Part shown: piece after piece, positions 15,021 to 22,845 of the stretch
How positions within the stretch are numbered: position 1 is the stretch's first letter
How the letters are laid out: every line of letters begins with the position of its first letter
Assembly (NCBI GenBank): GCA_017518225.1
Contig: JAFWVV010000080.1
Location: 1-43,473, forward strand
Length of the DNA stretch: 43,473 nt
Reading direction: 5' to 3'
Origin: Oscillospiraceae bacterium
Lineage (GTDB): Bacteria > Bacillota > Clostridia > Oscillospirales > Oscillospiraceae
The notes under the pieces: generated by a model
Databases searched by the model: none
What the model was told of the DNA's origin: nothing
The model's input: only the letters and a program-made list of their open reading frames with translations
Position numbers and translations under genes: made by a program

Positions 15021-15066
15021 TCACAAAAAACAGGCTGTTTGCGAAAAAACAGCCTGTTTTTTGTGA
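15021..15066 (+). terminator. Terminator of the ior operon
   Basis: A perfect 20-bp stem (15021-15040 with 15047-15066) with a six-base loop. It carries A6 on one side and T6 on the other and lies a few bases after the aminotransferase stop. Confidence 0.9.
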
Positions 15067-15088
15067 CCCGCATCGGACACAATGCCGC

Positions 15089-15117
15089 TTGACAGACGGG
15101 CAGCGCTGTGTTACGAT
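15089..15117 (+). promoter_or_regulatory. Strong promoter of the hydEGF leader
   Basis: Consensus TTGACA (15089-15094), 17 bases, TACGAT (15112-15117). Transcription would start near 15124, about 100 bases before hydE. Confidence 0.75.
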
Positions 15118-15178
15118 GCACTTGTTCTGACGGAAAGACAGGATCTGACCGAAAGCGCGCTTGAAACGGGATCAGGAA

Positions 15179-15206
15179 GACCGCGCCTTTCGGCGCGGTC
15201 TTTTTT
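15179..15206 (+). terminator. Terminator/attenuator inside the hydE leader
   Basis: GACCGCGCC, loop TTTC, GGCGCGGTC and six T lie downstream of the promoter at 15089 and 21 bases before the hydE start. It would end an RNA of about 83 bases unless read through. Upstream leader sequence holds two further possible hairpins (about 15124-15145 and 15144-15175). It could belong to a small RNA or to a regulated leader; no known riboswitch class was recognised. Confidence 0.7.
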
Positions 15207-15226
15207 GTAGAAAGGGTTAAGGCACT

Positions 15227-16315
15227 ATGGGTCAAATACAGGCTAAAGTATCGGCAGAGGCGCTGTTACACAGACTTGCTGCCGGACAAGCACTGGATCG
15301 GGAGGACTATCTGTGTCTGATTGAGCAGCAGCAGACGCTGGCGGAGCCGGCGGCCGCGCTGGCCAGACAGGCGCGGCGTCGCACCTACGGGGACAGGGTT
15401 TTTATCCGCGGTCTGATCGAAATTTCAAATCATTGCAGGAACAACTGCTATTACTGCGGCATTCGCGCCGGCAACCGGGCCGTGGAACGCTATCGGCTGA
15501 GTGAGGAAGAGATCCTCGCAAGCGCGTCAGCGGGCTATGCGCTGGGCTTTCGCAGCTTCGTGCTGCAGGGAGGCGAGGACCCGCAGTATACGGACGAGTA
15601 TCTTTGCCGGATTGTGCGCGAGCTGAAGCGCCGCTATGGCGACTGCGCGGTGACTCTGTCGCTGGGCGAGCGCAGCTATGAAAGCTATCGGATGCTGCGA
15701 GAAGCGGGCGCCGACCGCTATCTGCTGCGGCACGAGACGGCGAACGGCGAACACTACGCGCAGCTGCACCCGCCCTCGATGAGCCATGCGGCGCGGCTGC
15801 AGTGTCTGCACTGGCTGCAGGAGCTCGGCTATCAGACGGGCGCGGGCTTTATGGTCGGCTCACCCGGACAGACGCTGAAGCATTTGGCGGACGAGATGTT
15901 GTTTTTGCGGCAACTGCGACCCCAGATGGTCGGCATCGGACCCTTTTTGCCGCAGCGCGACACGCCGCTGCACGCGCATGCTCCCGGTAGCGCGGAGCTG
16001 ACGATTTTCCTGCTCTCACTGATCCGCCTAATGCTGCCGGAGGTGTTGCTGCCGGCGACAACGGCGCTCGGCACGGCTGATCCAATGGGGCGCGAAAAGG
16101 GAATCATGGCTGGCGCCAATGTCCTGATGCCGAATCTCTCGCCGCCGGACGTGCGCGGCAAATACCTGCTGTACGACAACAAAATACACACGGGCGTGGA
16201 AGCCGCCCAGCATATCGAAGCGCTCAGGGAGCGCATCAGAAAGACTGGCTGCGAGATCGTGATCGACCGCGGTGATCATATTGGAAAAACAGGAGAAAAT
16301 CATCATGAGCTATGA
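15227..16315 (+). CDS. hydE: [FeFe]-hydrogenase maturase HydE (radical SAM)
   Basis: A 362-residue radical-SAM enzyme that acts in assembly of the organometallic H-cluster of [FeFe] hydrogenase. Cys70, Cys74 and Cys77 in Ile-Ser-Asn-His-Cys-Arg-Asn-Asn-Cys-Tyr-Tyr-Cys-Gly-Ile-Arg hold the 4Fe-4S cluster that cleaves SAM. Gly-Gly-Glu-Asp-Pro follows near 115-119, and Arg-His-Glu-Thr near 168-171 is typical of HydE. The C-terminal Ala-Gly-Ala-Asn-Val-Leu-Met-Pro-Asn segment is also typical. AAGG lies five bases before the ATG. It overlaps hydG by 11 bases. Confidence 0.93.
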   Translation: MGQIQAKVSAEALLHRLAAGQALDREDYLCLIEQQQTLAEPAAALARQARRRTYGDRVFIRGLIEISNHCRNNCYYCGIRAGNRAVERYRLSEEEILASASAGYALGFRSFVLQGGEDPQYTDEYLCRIVRELKRRYGDCAVTLSLGERSYESYRMLREAGADRYLLRHETANGEHYAQLHPPSMSHAARLQCLHWLQELGYQTGAGFMVGSPGQTLKHLADEMLFLRQLRPQMVGIGPFLPQRDTPLHAHAPGSAELTIFLLSLIRLMLPEVLLPATTALGTADPMGREKGIMAGANVLMPNLSPPDVRGKYLLYDNKIHTGVEAAQHIEALRERIRKTGCEIVIDRGDHIGKTGENHHEL

Positions 16316-17723
16316 CATCCATTCTCTCAAGGCGGAGGATTTTATTGACGACGGCGAGATCCGTCAGACGGTGCGCTATGCGCAGGAGCACAAAAATGAC
16401 CGTGCGCTGATCGACGAGATCCTGCAGCGCGCGAGAGCGCGCAAAGGACTGAACCATCGCGATGCCAGCGTGCTGCTGGCCTGCGAGGACGAGGAAAAGC
16501 TGCAGGAGATATACGCGCTGGCTGAGCAGATCAAGAAAGATTTTTACGGCAACCGCATCGTGCTTTTTGCGCCGTTGTATCTGTCCAACTACTGTGTCAA
16601 CGGCTGCCTCTACTGTCCCTATCACCTGAAAAACAAACACATTCCGCGTAAAAAGCTGACGCAGGAAGAGGTTGCGCGCGAGGTCGTCGCGCTGCAGGAT
16701 ATGGGTCATAAGCGTCTGGCGATTGAGGCCGGCGAGGATCCGGTGAACAACCCCATCGAGTATATTCTGGAATGTATCCAGACCATCTACTCGATCAAAC
16801 ATAAAAACGGGGCAATCCGGCGCGTCAACGTCAACATCGCGGCAACGACGGTGGAAAACTACCGCAAGCTGCGCGAGGCGGGGATCGGCACTTACATCCT
16901 GTTCCAGGAGACCTATAACAAGGAAAACTATGAAATTTTGCACCCCACCGGCCCCAAGCACAACTATGCCTATCACACCGAGGCAATGGACCGCGCGATG
17001 GAAGGCGGTATCGACGACGTGGGCATCGGCGTGCTGTTCGGGCTGGACAATTACCAGTACGAGTTTGCGGGGCTGCTGATGCATGCAGAGCATCTGGAGG
17101 CCGTACACGGCGTGGGGCCGCATACGATCAGCCTGCCGCGCGTCAAGCGCGCCGACGGCATTGATCCCGACGAATTCGACAACTCCCTGAGCGATGAGAC
17201 CTTCAGTAAAATTGCCGCCTGTATCCGTATCGCGGTGCCCTATACCGGCATGATCATCTCCACGAGAGAAACGCCGGAGGTGCGCGAAAAACTCCTGCGC
17301 GTAGGCGTCAGCCAGATCAGCGGTGGCTCGCGCACCTCGGTGGGCGGCTACTGCGAGGAGCAGCGCCCCCGCGACACCGAGCAGTTCGACGTGTCGGACG
17401 AACGCACGCTTGACGAGGTGGTCAACTGGCTGATACAGGCGGGCTATATTCCATCGTTCTGCACGGCCTGTTACCGCGAGGGGCGCACGGGCGACCGTTT
17501 TATGGCGCTGTGCAAATCCGGACAGATCCAGAACTGCTGCCAGCCCAATGCCCTGATGACGCTCAAGGAGTATTTGATGGACTACGCGGCGGATGATACC
17601 CGCGTACATGGCGAGGCGCTGATCGAGCGGGAACTGGCAAATGTTCCGAGAGAAAAAATCCGCGACATCGTGCGCCAGCGCCTGGTCAAGATTTCTGCGG
17701 GCGAGCGGGACTTCCGCTTTTAA
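16305..17723 (+). CDS. hydG: [FeFe]-hydrogenase maturase HydG (radical SAM tyrosine lyase)
   Basis: A 472-residue enzyme that splits tyrosine and delivers CO and cyanide on an Fe synthon for the H-cluster. The SAM cluster ligands are Cys97, Cys101 and Cys104 (Cys-Val-Asn-Gly-Cys-Leu-Tyr-Cys). The auxiliary-cluster ligands Cys386, Cys389 and Cys412 fit the Cys-x2-Cys-x22-Cys pattern that separates HydG from the thiazole synthase ThiH. The ATG at 16305 is chosen for its AGGAGA site and because homologues start Met-Ser-Tyr-Asp; a longer in-frame start only adds residues inside hydE. Overlap with hydE indicates coupled translation. Confidence 0.95.
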   Translation: MSYDIHSLKAEDFIDDGEIRQTVRYAQEHKNDRALIDEILQRARARKGLNHRDASVLLACEDEEKLQEIYALAEQIKKDFYGNRIVLFAPLYLSNYCVNGCLYCPYHLKNKHIPRKKLTQEEVAREVVALQDMGHKRLAIEAGEDPVNNPIEYILECIQTIYSIKHKNGAIRRVNVNIAATTVENYRKLREAGIGTYILFQETYNKENYEILHPTGPKHNYAYHTEAMDRAMEGGIDDVGIGVLFGLDNYQYEFAGLLMHAEHLEAVHGVGPHTISLPRVKRADGIDPDEFDNSLSDETFSKIAACIRIAVPYTGMIISTRETPEVREKLLRVGVSQISGGSRTSVGGYCEEQRPRDTEQFDVSDERTLDEVVNWLIQAGYIPSFCTACYREGRTGDRFMALCKSGQIQNCCQPNALMTLKEYLMDYAADDTRVHGEALIERELANVPREKIRDIVRQRLVKISAGERDFRF

Positions 17724-17732
17724 GGAGTGCGC

Positions 17733-18926
17733 ATGGGACTGAATGAAACGCCGGGCGCCGAGCGTATACAGATCGGCTTCTTCGGGCTGCGCAACGCCGG
17801 CAAAAGCAGCCTGATCAACCGGATCACCAACCAGGAGGTGTCCCTCGTCAGCGAGGTAAAGGGTACGACAACGGACCCCGTGAAAAAGAGCATGGAGCTG
17901 CTGCCTCTCGGCCCGGTGACGCTGATCGACACGCCGGGCTTTGACGACGAGGGGGTGCTGGGCGAGCAGCGCGTCAGACGCACGCGCGAGGCGCTGGCTG
18001 TATGTGACCTCGCGCTGCTCGTGACGGATCACGACCGGCTTTCGCCGGAGGAGCAGGAGCTGCTGGTGTTGATGGAGCGGCGCGATCTTCCGCATCTGAT
18101 CGTGCGCAATAAAACGGATTGCTTTCCGCCAAACGCCGTCTGCGGCGAAACAATGCTGACAGTCAGCGCGCGCGACGGCAGCGGGGTGGAGGAACTGAAA
18201 AACGCGATGGCGCGCGCGATGCAGGGGAGAGAAAAGCGGCAGCGCCTGGTGGCCGACCTGCTCGCGCCGGGCGACACAGTCGTGCTGGTGATTCCCATTG
18301 ACAAGGCGGCGCCCAAGGGGCGGCTGATATTGCCGCAGCAGCAGGTGCTGCGTGATGTGCTGGATGCTGGCGCGCTGTCACTTGTCACCGGCGTTGAGAG
18401 GCTGGAGGCTGCGCTGGGCGGACTGCGGCGAGATCCCGCGCTTGTGATCACCGACTCGCAGGTTTTCGCAAGCGTCATAAAGCGGGTGCCTGAGCGCCTC
18501 CCGCTGACTTCCTTTTCCATCCTGATGGCGCGCTACAAGGGCTTTCTGGACGAGGCGGTGCGCGGCGCTGCGGCGATCAACTATCTGCCGGACGGCGCGC
18601 GCGTTCTGATCGGAGAGGGTTGCACCCACCACCGGCAGTGCGACGACATCGGTACGGTGAAGCTGCCGGACTGGCTGCAAAAGCACAGCGGGCGCAGACT
18701 GGAGTTTTCCTTTACCTCGGGCCACGGCTTCTCGGAAAACCCCGCCGAATATGATCTGATCGTTCACTGCGGCGGCTGTATGCTCAATGACCGTGAGATG
18801 CAAAACCGGATGAACGCGGCGCGCGCAGCGGGCGTACCTATCACCAACTACGGCATTGCCATCGCGCACATGAACGGTATTTTGCGCCGAAGCATTGCAC
18901 CGCTGTACAACGAGCTTCCGATTTAA
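17733..18926 (+). CDS. hydF: [FeFe]-hydrogenase maturase GTPase HydF
   Basis: A 397-residue scaffold GTPase on which the 2Fe sub-cluster is built before transfer to the hydrogenase. The P-loop is Gly-Leu-Arg-Asn-Ala-Gly-Lys-Ser-Ser (19-27), with switch Thr near 53, Asp-Thr-Pro-Gly near 72-75 and Asn-Lys-Thr-Asp near 126-129. The cluster-binding signature Cys297-x-His299 ... His345-Cys346-x2-Cys349, with 45 residues between the two histidines, is complete. ATG 17733 has AAGGAG five to six bases upstream; the GTG at 17727 is too close to it. Only nine bases separate it from hydG. No hydrogenase structural gene lies in the window. Confidence 0.95.
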   Translation: MGLNETPGAERIQIGFFGLRNAGKSSLINRITNQEVSLVSEVKGTTTDPVKKSMELLPLGPVTLIDTPGFDDEGVLGEQRVRRTREALAVCDLALLVTDHDRLSPEEQELLVLMERRDLPHLIVRNKTDCFPPNAVCGETMLTVSARDGSGVEELKNAMARAMQGREKRQRLVADLLAPGDTVVLVIPIDKAAPKGRLILPQQQVLRDVLDAGALSLVTGVERLEAALGGLRRDPALVITDSQVFASVIKRVPERLPLTSFSILMARYKGFLDEAVRGAAAINYLPDGARVLIGEGCTHHRQCDDIGTVKLPDWLQKHSGRRLEFSFTSGHGFSENPAEYDLIVHCGGCMLNDREMQNRMNAARAAGVPITNYGIAIAHMNGILRRSIAPLYNELPI

Positions 18927-18953
18927 ATAGCTTTACTATCCGCTGCATGGAGA

Positions 18954-18982
18954 TTGCAAAGAACGATGCGTCGTGGTACAAT
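18954..18982 (+). promoter_or_regulatory. Promoter of the deaminase-like gene
   Basis: TTGCAA (18954-18959), 17 bases, TACAAT (18977-18982), 30 bases before the ATG. It gives the gene its own transcription start, separate from hydEGF. Confidence 0.6.
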
Positions 18983-19011
18983 AACTAAAATCCGTGCGGG
19001 GAGGGACGGGC

Positions 19012-21471
19012 ATGATGCGCTTCGGATGCTTTTATCTGGACCGGGAAAAGGATATCATCGTCGATCTGTTTATGGAGAAGGAGGAGCTGCGCTATGTGCT
19101 GCGTACGCCCAATCACAACACGGGCAACCTTATCACGAACCTCGCCCGGCTGTGTGAGCTGCCGCTGGATTTCGACGAGCAGGGCTTGAAAGTCATCCGC
19201 GGCACGGTGCCCTGCTACGTGGACGGGGACAACCGGCGGCTGTATATCTTTCGCATGGGAAACACCAAGATCGCCAACATCTTTCCCGACGGCAGCGTGG
19301 AGCTGAAAGCCTCCATCCCGGCGATCGCCAAGGCGCTGATGAGCCAGACCAAGGACTACCGCCTGAGCGTCGCCAAGACCATCGTCAAGACCTATATCTT
19401 TGACGACTGCAAGTTTCGCACCGACCTGCATACGCACATGAGCGGCAATCTCGAGCCGGATGTGCTGATCGCGCTCGGCATTCAGCATCAGATCCGCTAT
19501 CCGCTCTACTATATCAAAAAGCTTGGCCTGCGCTGCAGCGAGGCGCAGCGGGAGGCGCTCGCGCGCGATCGCGCCGCGGCGGAAAAGGCGCTGGAGACTT
19601 CGCCCCTCACGGGCAAATACCGGGATCGGAAAATCGACGACAATACCGCCATCAACTTTGCCGATCTGATCTTGAAAAACCCTGCGGACGCCGCCTATAA
19701 CATTGCGCGTATCCGCATTTCGCTGGCGGTGCCGAAGGACGGGCAGGCGGTCTTTGCCGATCTGGAGAAGGTCTATCTCTACCGCTATGTGTTCACCAAG
19801 GGAAAAGCCTTTGAGCGCCCGCTTCCGGACGCGGATAGGCTGCTGCCGCCGGACGAAGACGTCGCCGCGATCCTCCGGCAGATGCGGCGCGACCGTCAGA
19901 GCGCGGACTATCGAAACAACACGCTTTTTCAGGATAAGCTCCTCTGGATCGCGCGCGGCTATGCGCGCCACGGCGTCGACTACGCCGAGATCTCCGACAC
20001 CAGTCTGACAAAAAACGATCAGGCGCCGGAGGTTTTGCGCCAGATCCACGCGGTCATGCCCGCGATCACGCGCGAGACGGGCGTGCTGCTGCGCTTTCTC
20101 GCGGCGATCCGTCGCACGCCGCTGACCATCGTGCGCGACGCGGTTACGCCCAACGACTATCTTGCAGAAAACCTTCAGGTCATCCGCGCCGTTGCCGCCG
20201 ACCCCTATGTGGCGGGCAGCGACGTCGTCGGCGAGGAGATCAACGACATTTTGTCGCTGCGCGGCGTCATCCGCCGCCTGGTGGAGATCGCGGCGGCGGA
20301 GCCGGGCTTCGTGCTGCGCTTTCATGCCGGCGAGAACGACAGTTTGCGCAACAACGTGGCCAATTGCCTTCGCTGTGTACGCGAGTCGCTTGCACCCGAA
20401 CAAAAAATGCCGCCCATCCGCATCGGACACGGGCTCTACACCTGCGATCTGCGCTCAAGGCAGGGAAGAAGACTGATCCGCGAGCTGCGCGAGCAGGGGA
20501 TCGTGCTGGAATTTCAGCTCACCTCTAACGTACGGCTCAACAACCTCAGCGACCTGAGCCAGCACCCGCTGAAAAAATACCTGCGCGAGGGCATCCGCTG
20601 CGTGCAGGGCAGCGACGGCGGCGCGCTCTACGGCACCAACTCCATCGACGAGGAACTGGCGCTGGAAAAGCTTCTGGGCTTAAGCCGCGAGGAGCTGCGG
20701 CAGATGCGCGAGACGGAGGCGGAGATTGCGCACGAGAGCCGCCGCGTCTTCGAGGAAAAAAGCGCGCGTTTTGCGGCGCTTCTTGACGGCACGGGCGTGG
20801 ACGCGCTGCTGCGGCGGCGCATCGACGAGACTGCGCGCGTCGACGGCGAGCTCTGGCGCGAGGGGGATCGGCTGGACGCGCGGACGGCGCTTTCCGATCA
20901 GCTTGCGCCGCTGCCGGAAACCGGCTTTCCGCTGGTGCTTGCGGGCGGCAGCTTCAATAACGACAGCCACCAGACCCGCGTGAGCGCACAGGGGAAGCAG
21001 GTCATCGACGAGCTGCTGCGCGAGGGAGATCCGGAAACGCTCTTTTTTGTGGTCGGGCACCGGCTCACGGGCTATGAGCGATATCTCGTCGAGCAAAATA
21101 AGGGGCGCTTTCCGGTCTACGCGATCGTGCCGCGCACGATCAGCCGCGCCGAGCGCGACCGCCTGCGCCGCAGCGGTCTGCGTGTGATCCTCGCGATCGA
21201 GCCGGGCGGACAGGGCATCTATAAGAGCTTCAGCTATGAGATCTTCAAGCGCCGCGCATCCTTGCTGCTGGCCTTTGACGGCAATTCCCCGGCGGCCAAT
21301 CTCGTGCAGGAGGCGAAAAATGCCAGACATCCCTGCGCGATCTATCTGGACGGCAGCTCCCGCGCCCTGCTGGCCAAGGCGCGTACGCTTCAGGGCTATG
21401 TGCGGGTCTTCTCCGCGGAAGACAAGGATCTCGCGCGGGAGATTTTGGAAAGCATCCGAACGATGCGATAA
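19012..21471 (+). CDS. Large adenosine-deaminase-like protein with C-terminal Rossmann/SLOG-like domain
   Basis: An 819-residue soluble protein. Residues 1-130 are an N-terminal domain I do not recognise. Residues 131-610 resemble adenosine deaminase. His140-Thr-His142 (zinc), His438-Ala-Gly-Glu441 (zinc and catalytic Glu), Gly-His473-Gly and Asp535 sit in the expected order. Asp535 is followed by Gly-Gly, whereas true adenosine deaminases have Asp-Asp, so the substrate may differ. Residues 640-800 look like a Rossmann nucleotide-sensing domain of the SLOG/DprA type: Leu-Ala-Gly-Gly-Ser, Val-Val-Gly-His-Arg, Ile-Glu-Pro-Gly-Gly-Gln-Gly-Ile-Tyr, Leu-Ala-Phe-Asp-Gly-Asn-Ser. ATG 19012 follows GGAGGG by six bases. 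It has its own promoter and terminator, no operon partner, and no RdrA-type ATPase nearby. The deaminase part is well supported; the C-terminal label is an inference. Confidence 0.7.
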   Translation: MMRFGCFYLDREKDIIVDLFMEKEELRYVLRTPNHNTGNLITNLARLCELPLDFDEQGLKVIRGTVPCYVDGDNRRLYIFRMGNTKIANIFPDGSVELKASIPAIAKALMSQTKDYRLSVAKTIVKTYIFDDCKFRTDLHTHMSGNLEPDVLIALGIQHQIRYPLYYIKKLGLRCSEAQREALARDRAAAEKALETSPLTGKYRDRKIDDNTAINFADLILKNPADAAYNIARIRISLAVPKDGQAVFADLEKVYLYRYVFTKGKAFERPLPDADRLLPPDEDVAAILRQMRRDRQSADYRNNTLFQDKLLWIARGYARHGVDYAEISDTSLTKNDQAPEVLRQIHAVMPAITRETGVLLRFLAAIRRTPLTIVRDAVTPNDYLAENLQVIRAVAADPYVAGSDVVGEEINDILSLRGVIRRLVEIAAAEPGFVLRFHAGENDSLRNNVANCLRCVRESLAPEQKMPPIRIGHGLYTCDLRSRQGRRLIRELREQGIVLEFQLTSNVRLNNLSDLSQHPLKKYLREGIRCVQGSDGGALYGTNSIDEELALEKLLGLSREELRQMRETEAEIAHESRRVFEEKSARFAALLDGTGVDALLRRRIDETARVDGELWREGDRLDARTALSDQLAPLPETGFPLVLAGGSFNNDSHQTRVSAQGKQVIDELLREGDPETLFFVVGHRLTGYERYLVEQNKGRFPVYAIVPRTISRAERDRLRRSGLRVILAIEPGGQGIYKSFSYEIFKRRASLLLAFDGNSPAANLVQEAKNARHPCAIYLDGSSRALLAKARTLQGYVRVFSAEDKDLAREILESIRTMR

Positions 21472-21515
21472 ACTGACGGCGCCGGGGCGTTATTGCCCCC
21501 CGGCGCCGTCAGTTT
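21470..21515 (+). terminator. Terminator of the deaminase-like gene
   Basis: An 18-bp perfect stem (21470-21487 with 21498-21515) and 10-base loop that includes the last two bases of the stop codon. It is very GC-rich and ends in TTT. Confidence 0.8.
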
Positions 21516-21574
21516 ACACGGACTTCCGCATCTCCGCACAGATTGAAAAAGTTTGTGAAAACGGGAAAAATCCG

Positions 21575-21603
21575 TTGACTTTCTGCGCTTTGTCTGCTAT
21601 ATT
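21575..21603 (+). promoter_or_regulatory. Strong promoter of the rsgA leader
   Basis: TTGACT (21575-21580), 17 bases, TATATT (21598-21603). The transcript would start near 21610 and carry a leader of about 245 bases before rsgA. Confidence 0.75.
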
Positions 21604-21642
21604 TTTATCTGCTGAAGAAAAAAGAAAGGGAGGTGTTCATCC

Positions 21643-21705
21643 ATGTTCAATGAAAGAGCGTTCGCAAAGGAATATTGTATGAAGACCTCGGTTTTTATGA
21701 TTTGA
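21643..21705 (+). CDS. Leader peptide ORF, 20 codons
   Basis: A short reading frame starts at ATG 21643 behind a strong GGGAGG site (21628-21633) and ends at TGA 21703-21705. Its peptide is MFNERAFAKEYCMKTSVFMI. It lies between the promoter and two terminator-like hairpins ahead of rsgA, which is the layout of translation-controlled attenuators such as those of erm, msr and vmlR genes. No run of one amino acid's codons stands out, so sensing of a ribosome-stalling drug seems more likely than sensing of an amino acid. This is an inference. Confidence 0.6.
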   Translation: MFNERAFAKEYCMKTSVFMI

Positions 21706-21735
21706 TTCGGAGAGAATCCGTGTCTGCTGATGAAA

Positions 21736-21804
21736 CCGCGGCGAATCATGTCGCGTTTTTTTCTGACAACACCGAAGCCGCGGCAGCATGCCGCGGCTTT
21801 TTTT
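21736..21804 (+). terminator. Tandem terminators forming a putative attenuator before rsgA
   Basis: The first hairpin pairs 21737-21743 with 21749-21755 (CGCGGCG with TGTCGCG, two G-U pairs) and is followed by seven T. The second pairs GCCGCGGCA (21777-21785) with TGCCGCGGC (21789-21797) and is also followed by seven T. The sequence CCGCGGC at 21736-21742 can pair instead with GCCGCGG at 21777-21783. That would break both hairpins and act as an antiterminator. The second terminator ends 51 bases before the rsgA start. Confidence 0.7.
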
Positions 21805-21854
21805 GATGAAATCGAGGGCTCCATACACCGAATGAGAGATGGATGGAGGCAAAA

Positions 21855-22835
21855 ATGAATCATCATAATCAGGAAAAACACGGCAGAGTGATTGCGGTTC
21901 AGAAAAACCGCTTTACCATCGACTGGGAAGGACAGGAACTGGCCGCAAGGCTTAAGGGCAGCTTTTACGAGCAGCCGTCAGATCAATGGCCGCTGGTAGG
22001 GGACGAGGTTTCGTTTTTGTATAATCCCTCGGGGGAATCGATTATCCGGTCTGTCGGCAAAAGAAAAAGCCTGCTGCAGCGGCTTGATCCGATCAAAACC
22101 GGCGCGATCCAAAGCATGGTCGCCAATGTGGACGACTGCTTTATCGTGACGGCGCTCAACGGCGATTACAATTACAATCGAATCGCAAGATATGTGAGCC
22201 TCGCCCTGCAGAGCGGGGCGAGGCCGGTGATCATTCTCACCAAGGCCGACCTTTGCGCGGACGTTGAGCGACATATCCGCGAGGTGGAGACCCTGTCGGA
22301 TAAGCTTCGCGTCCACGCGGTTTCCGCGCTGCAAGGGCTCGGAATGGAGGCGCTGGAGGAGTACTTCGTTCCGGGCAGGACGATCGCCCTGCTGGGCTCC
22401 TCCGGCGCCGGGAAATCGACCCTCATCAACGCCGTTGCCGGAGAAGAGATCATGAAAACCGGAGCGGTTCGAGCCTCAGACGACAAGGGGCGGCACACGA
22501 CCACCCACCGGCAGCTGATCCGGCTGAAAAACGGGGCGTCGATCATTGATACGCCGGGTATGCGCGAGCTCGGCGTGGCAGGCGCGGAGGAGGGGATCGA
22601 CGATACCTTTTCCGACATTCTTGTGCTTGCCGCAAGCTGCCGGTTTCGCGACTGCCGGCATGAAACAGAGCCCGGCTGTGCGGTCAAGGCCGCAATCATG
22701 AGGGGACAGCTGCGTGAGGCGCGGCTGGCGCTGTACCAAAGCCTGGGAGCGGAAAATCGCGGCAACCGCGCGAGAATGAAGGAAATATCCAAGCGGTCGA
22801 AAGCATATCAAAAGAGTAAAAACAAAAAGAATTAG
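21855..22835 (+). CDS. rsgA: Ribosome small-subunit-dependent GTPase RsgA (accessory-type paralogue)
   Basis: A 326-residue circularly permuted GTPase that binds the 30S subunit and helps late maturation. The motif order is G4 Thr-Lys-Ala-Asp (129-132), G1 Gly-Ser-Ser-Gly-Ala-Gly-Lys-Ser-Thr (181-189), switch Gly-Arg-His-Thr-Thr-Thr-His (212-218) and G3 Asp-Thr-Pro-Gly (232-235). The zinc ligands Cys262, Cys267, His269 and Cys275 are all present. An OB-fold occupies residues 8-80. GGAGG five bases upstream fixes ATG 21855. It is not beside prkC, prpC, rpe or thiN, where the housekeeping clostridial gene often sits, so a second copy elsewhere is likely. It is cotranscribed with an MFS transporter behind an attenuator-like leader. 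Confidence 0.9.
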   Translation: MNHHNQEKHGRVIAVQKNRFTIDWEGQELAARLKGSFYEQPSDQWPLVGDEVSFLYNPSGESIIRSVGKRKSLLQRLDPIKTGAIQSMVANVDDCFIVTALNGDYNYNRIARYVSLALQSGARPVIILTKADLCADVERHIREVETLSDKLRVHAVSALQGLGMEALEEYFVPGRTIALLGSSGAGKSTLINAVAGEEIMKTGAVRASDDKGRHTTTHRQLIRLKNGASIIDTPGMRELGVAGAEEGIDDTFSDILVLAASCRFRDCRHETEPGCAVKAAIMRGQLREARLALYQSLGAENRGNRARMKEISKRSKAYQKSKNKKN

Positions 22836-22845
22836 CGAGGAAAGC

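Noticed and set aside
15227..18926. A full [FeFe]-hydrogenase locus.
   Set aside because: Only the maturases HydE, HydG and HydF are here. No gene with the H-cluster motifs of the hydrogenase large subunit lies in the window.
19012..21471. Calling the large deaminase RdrB of a RADAR defence system.
   Set aside because: Size and zinc site agree, but no RdrA ATPase or other defence gene is adjacent, and the second Asp of the deaminase motif is missing. I kept only the general family call.
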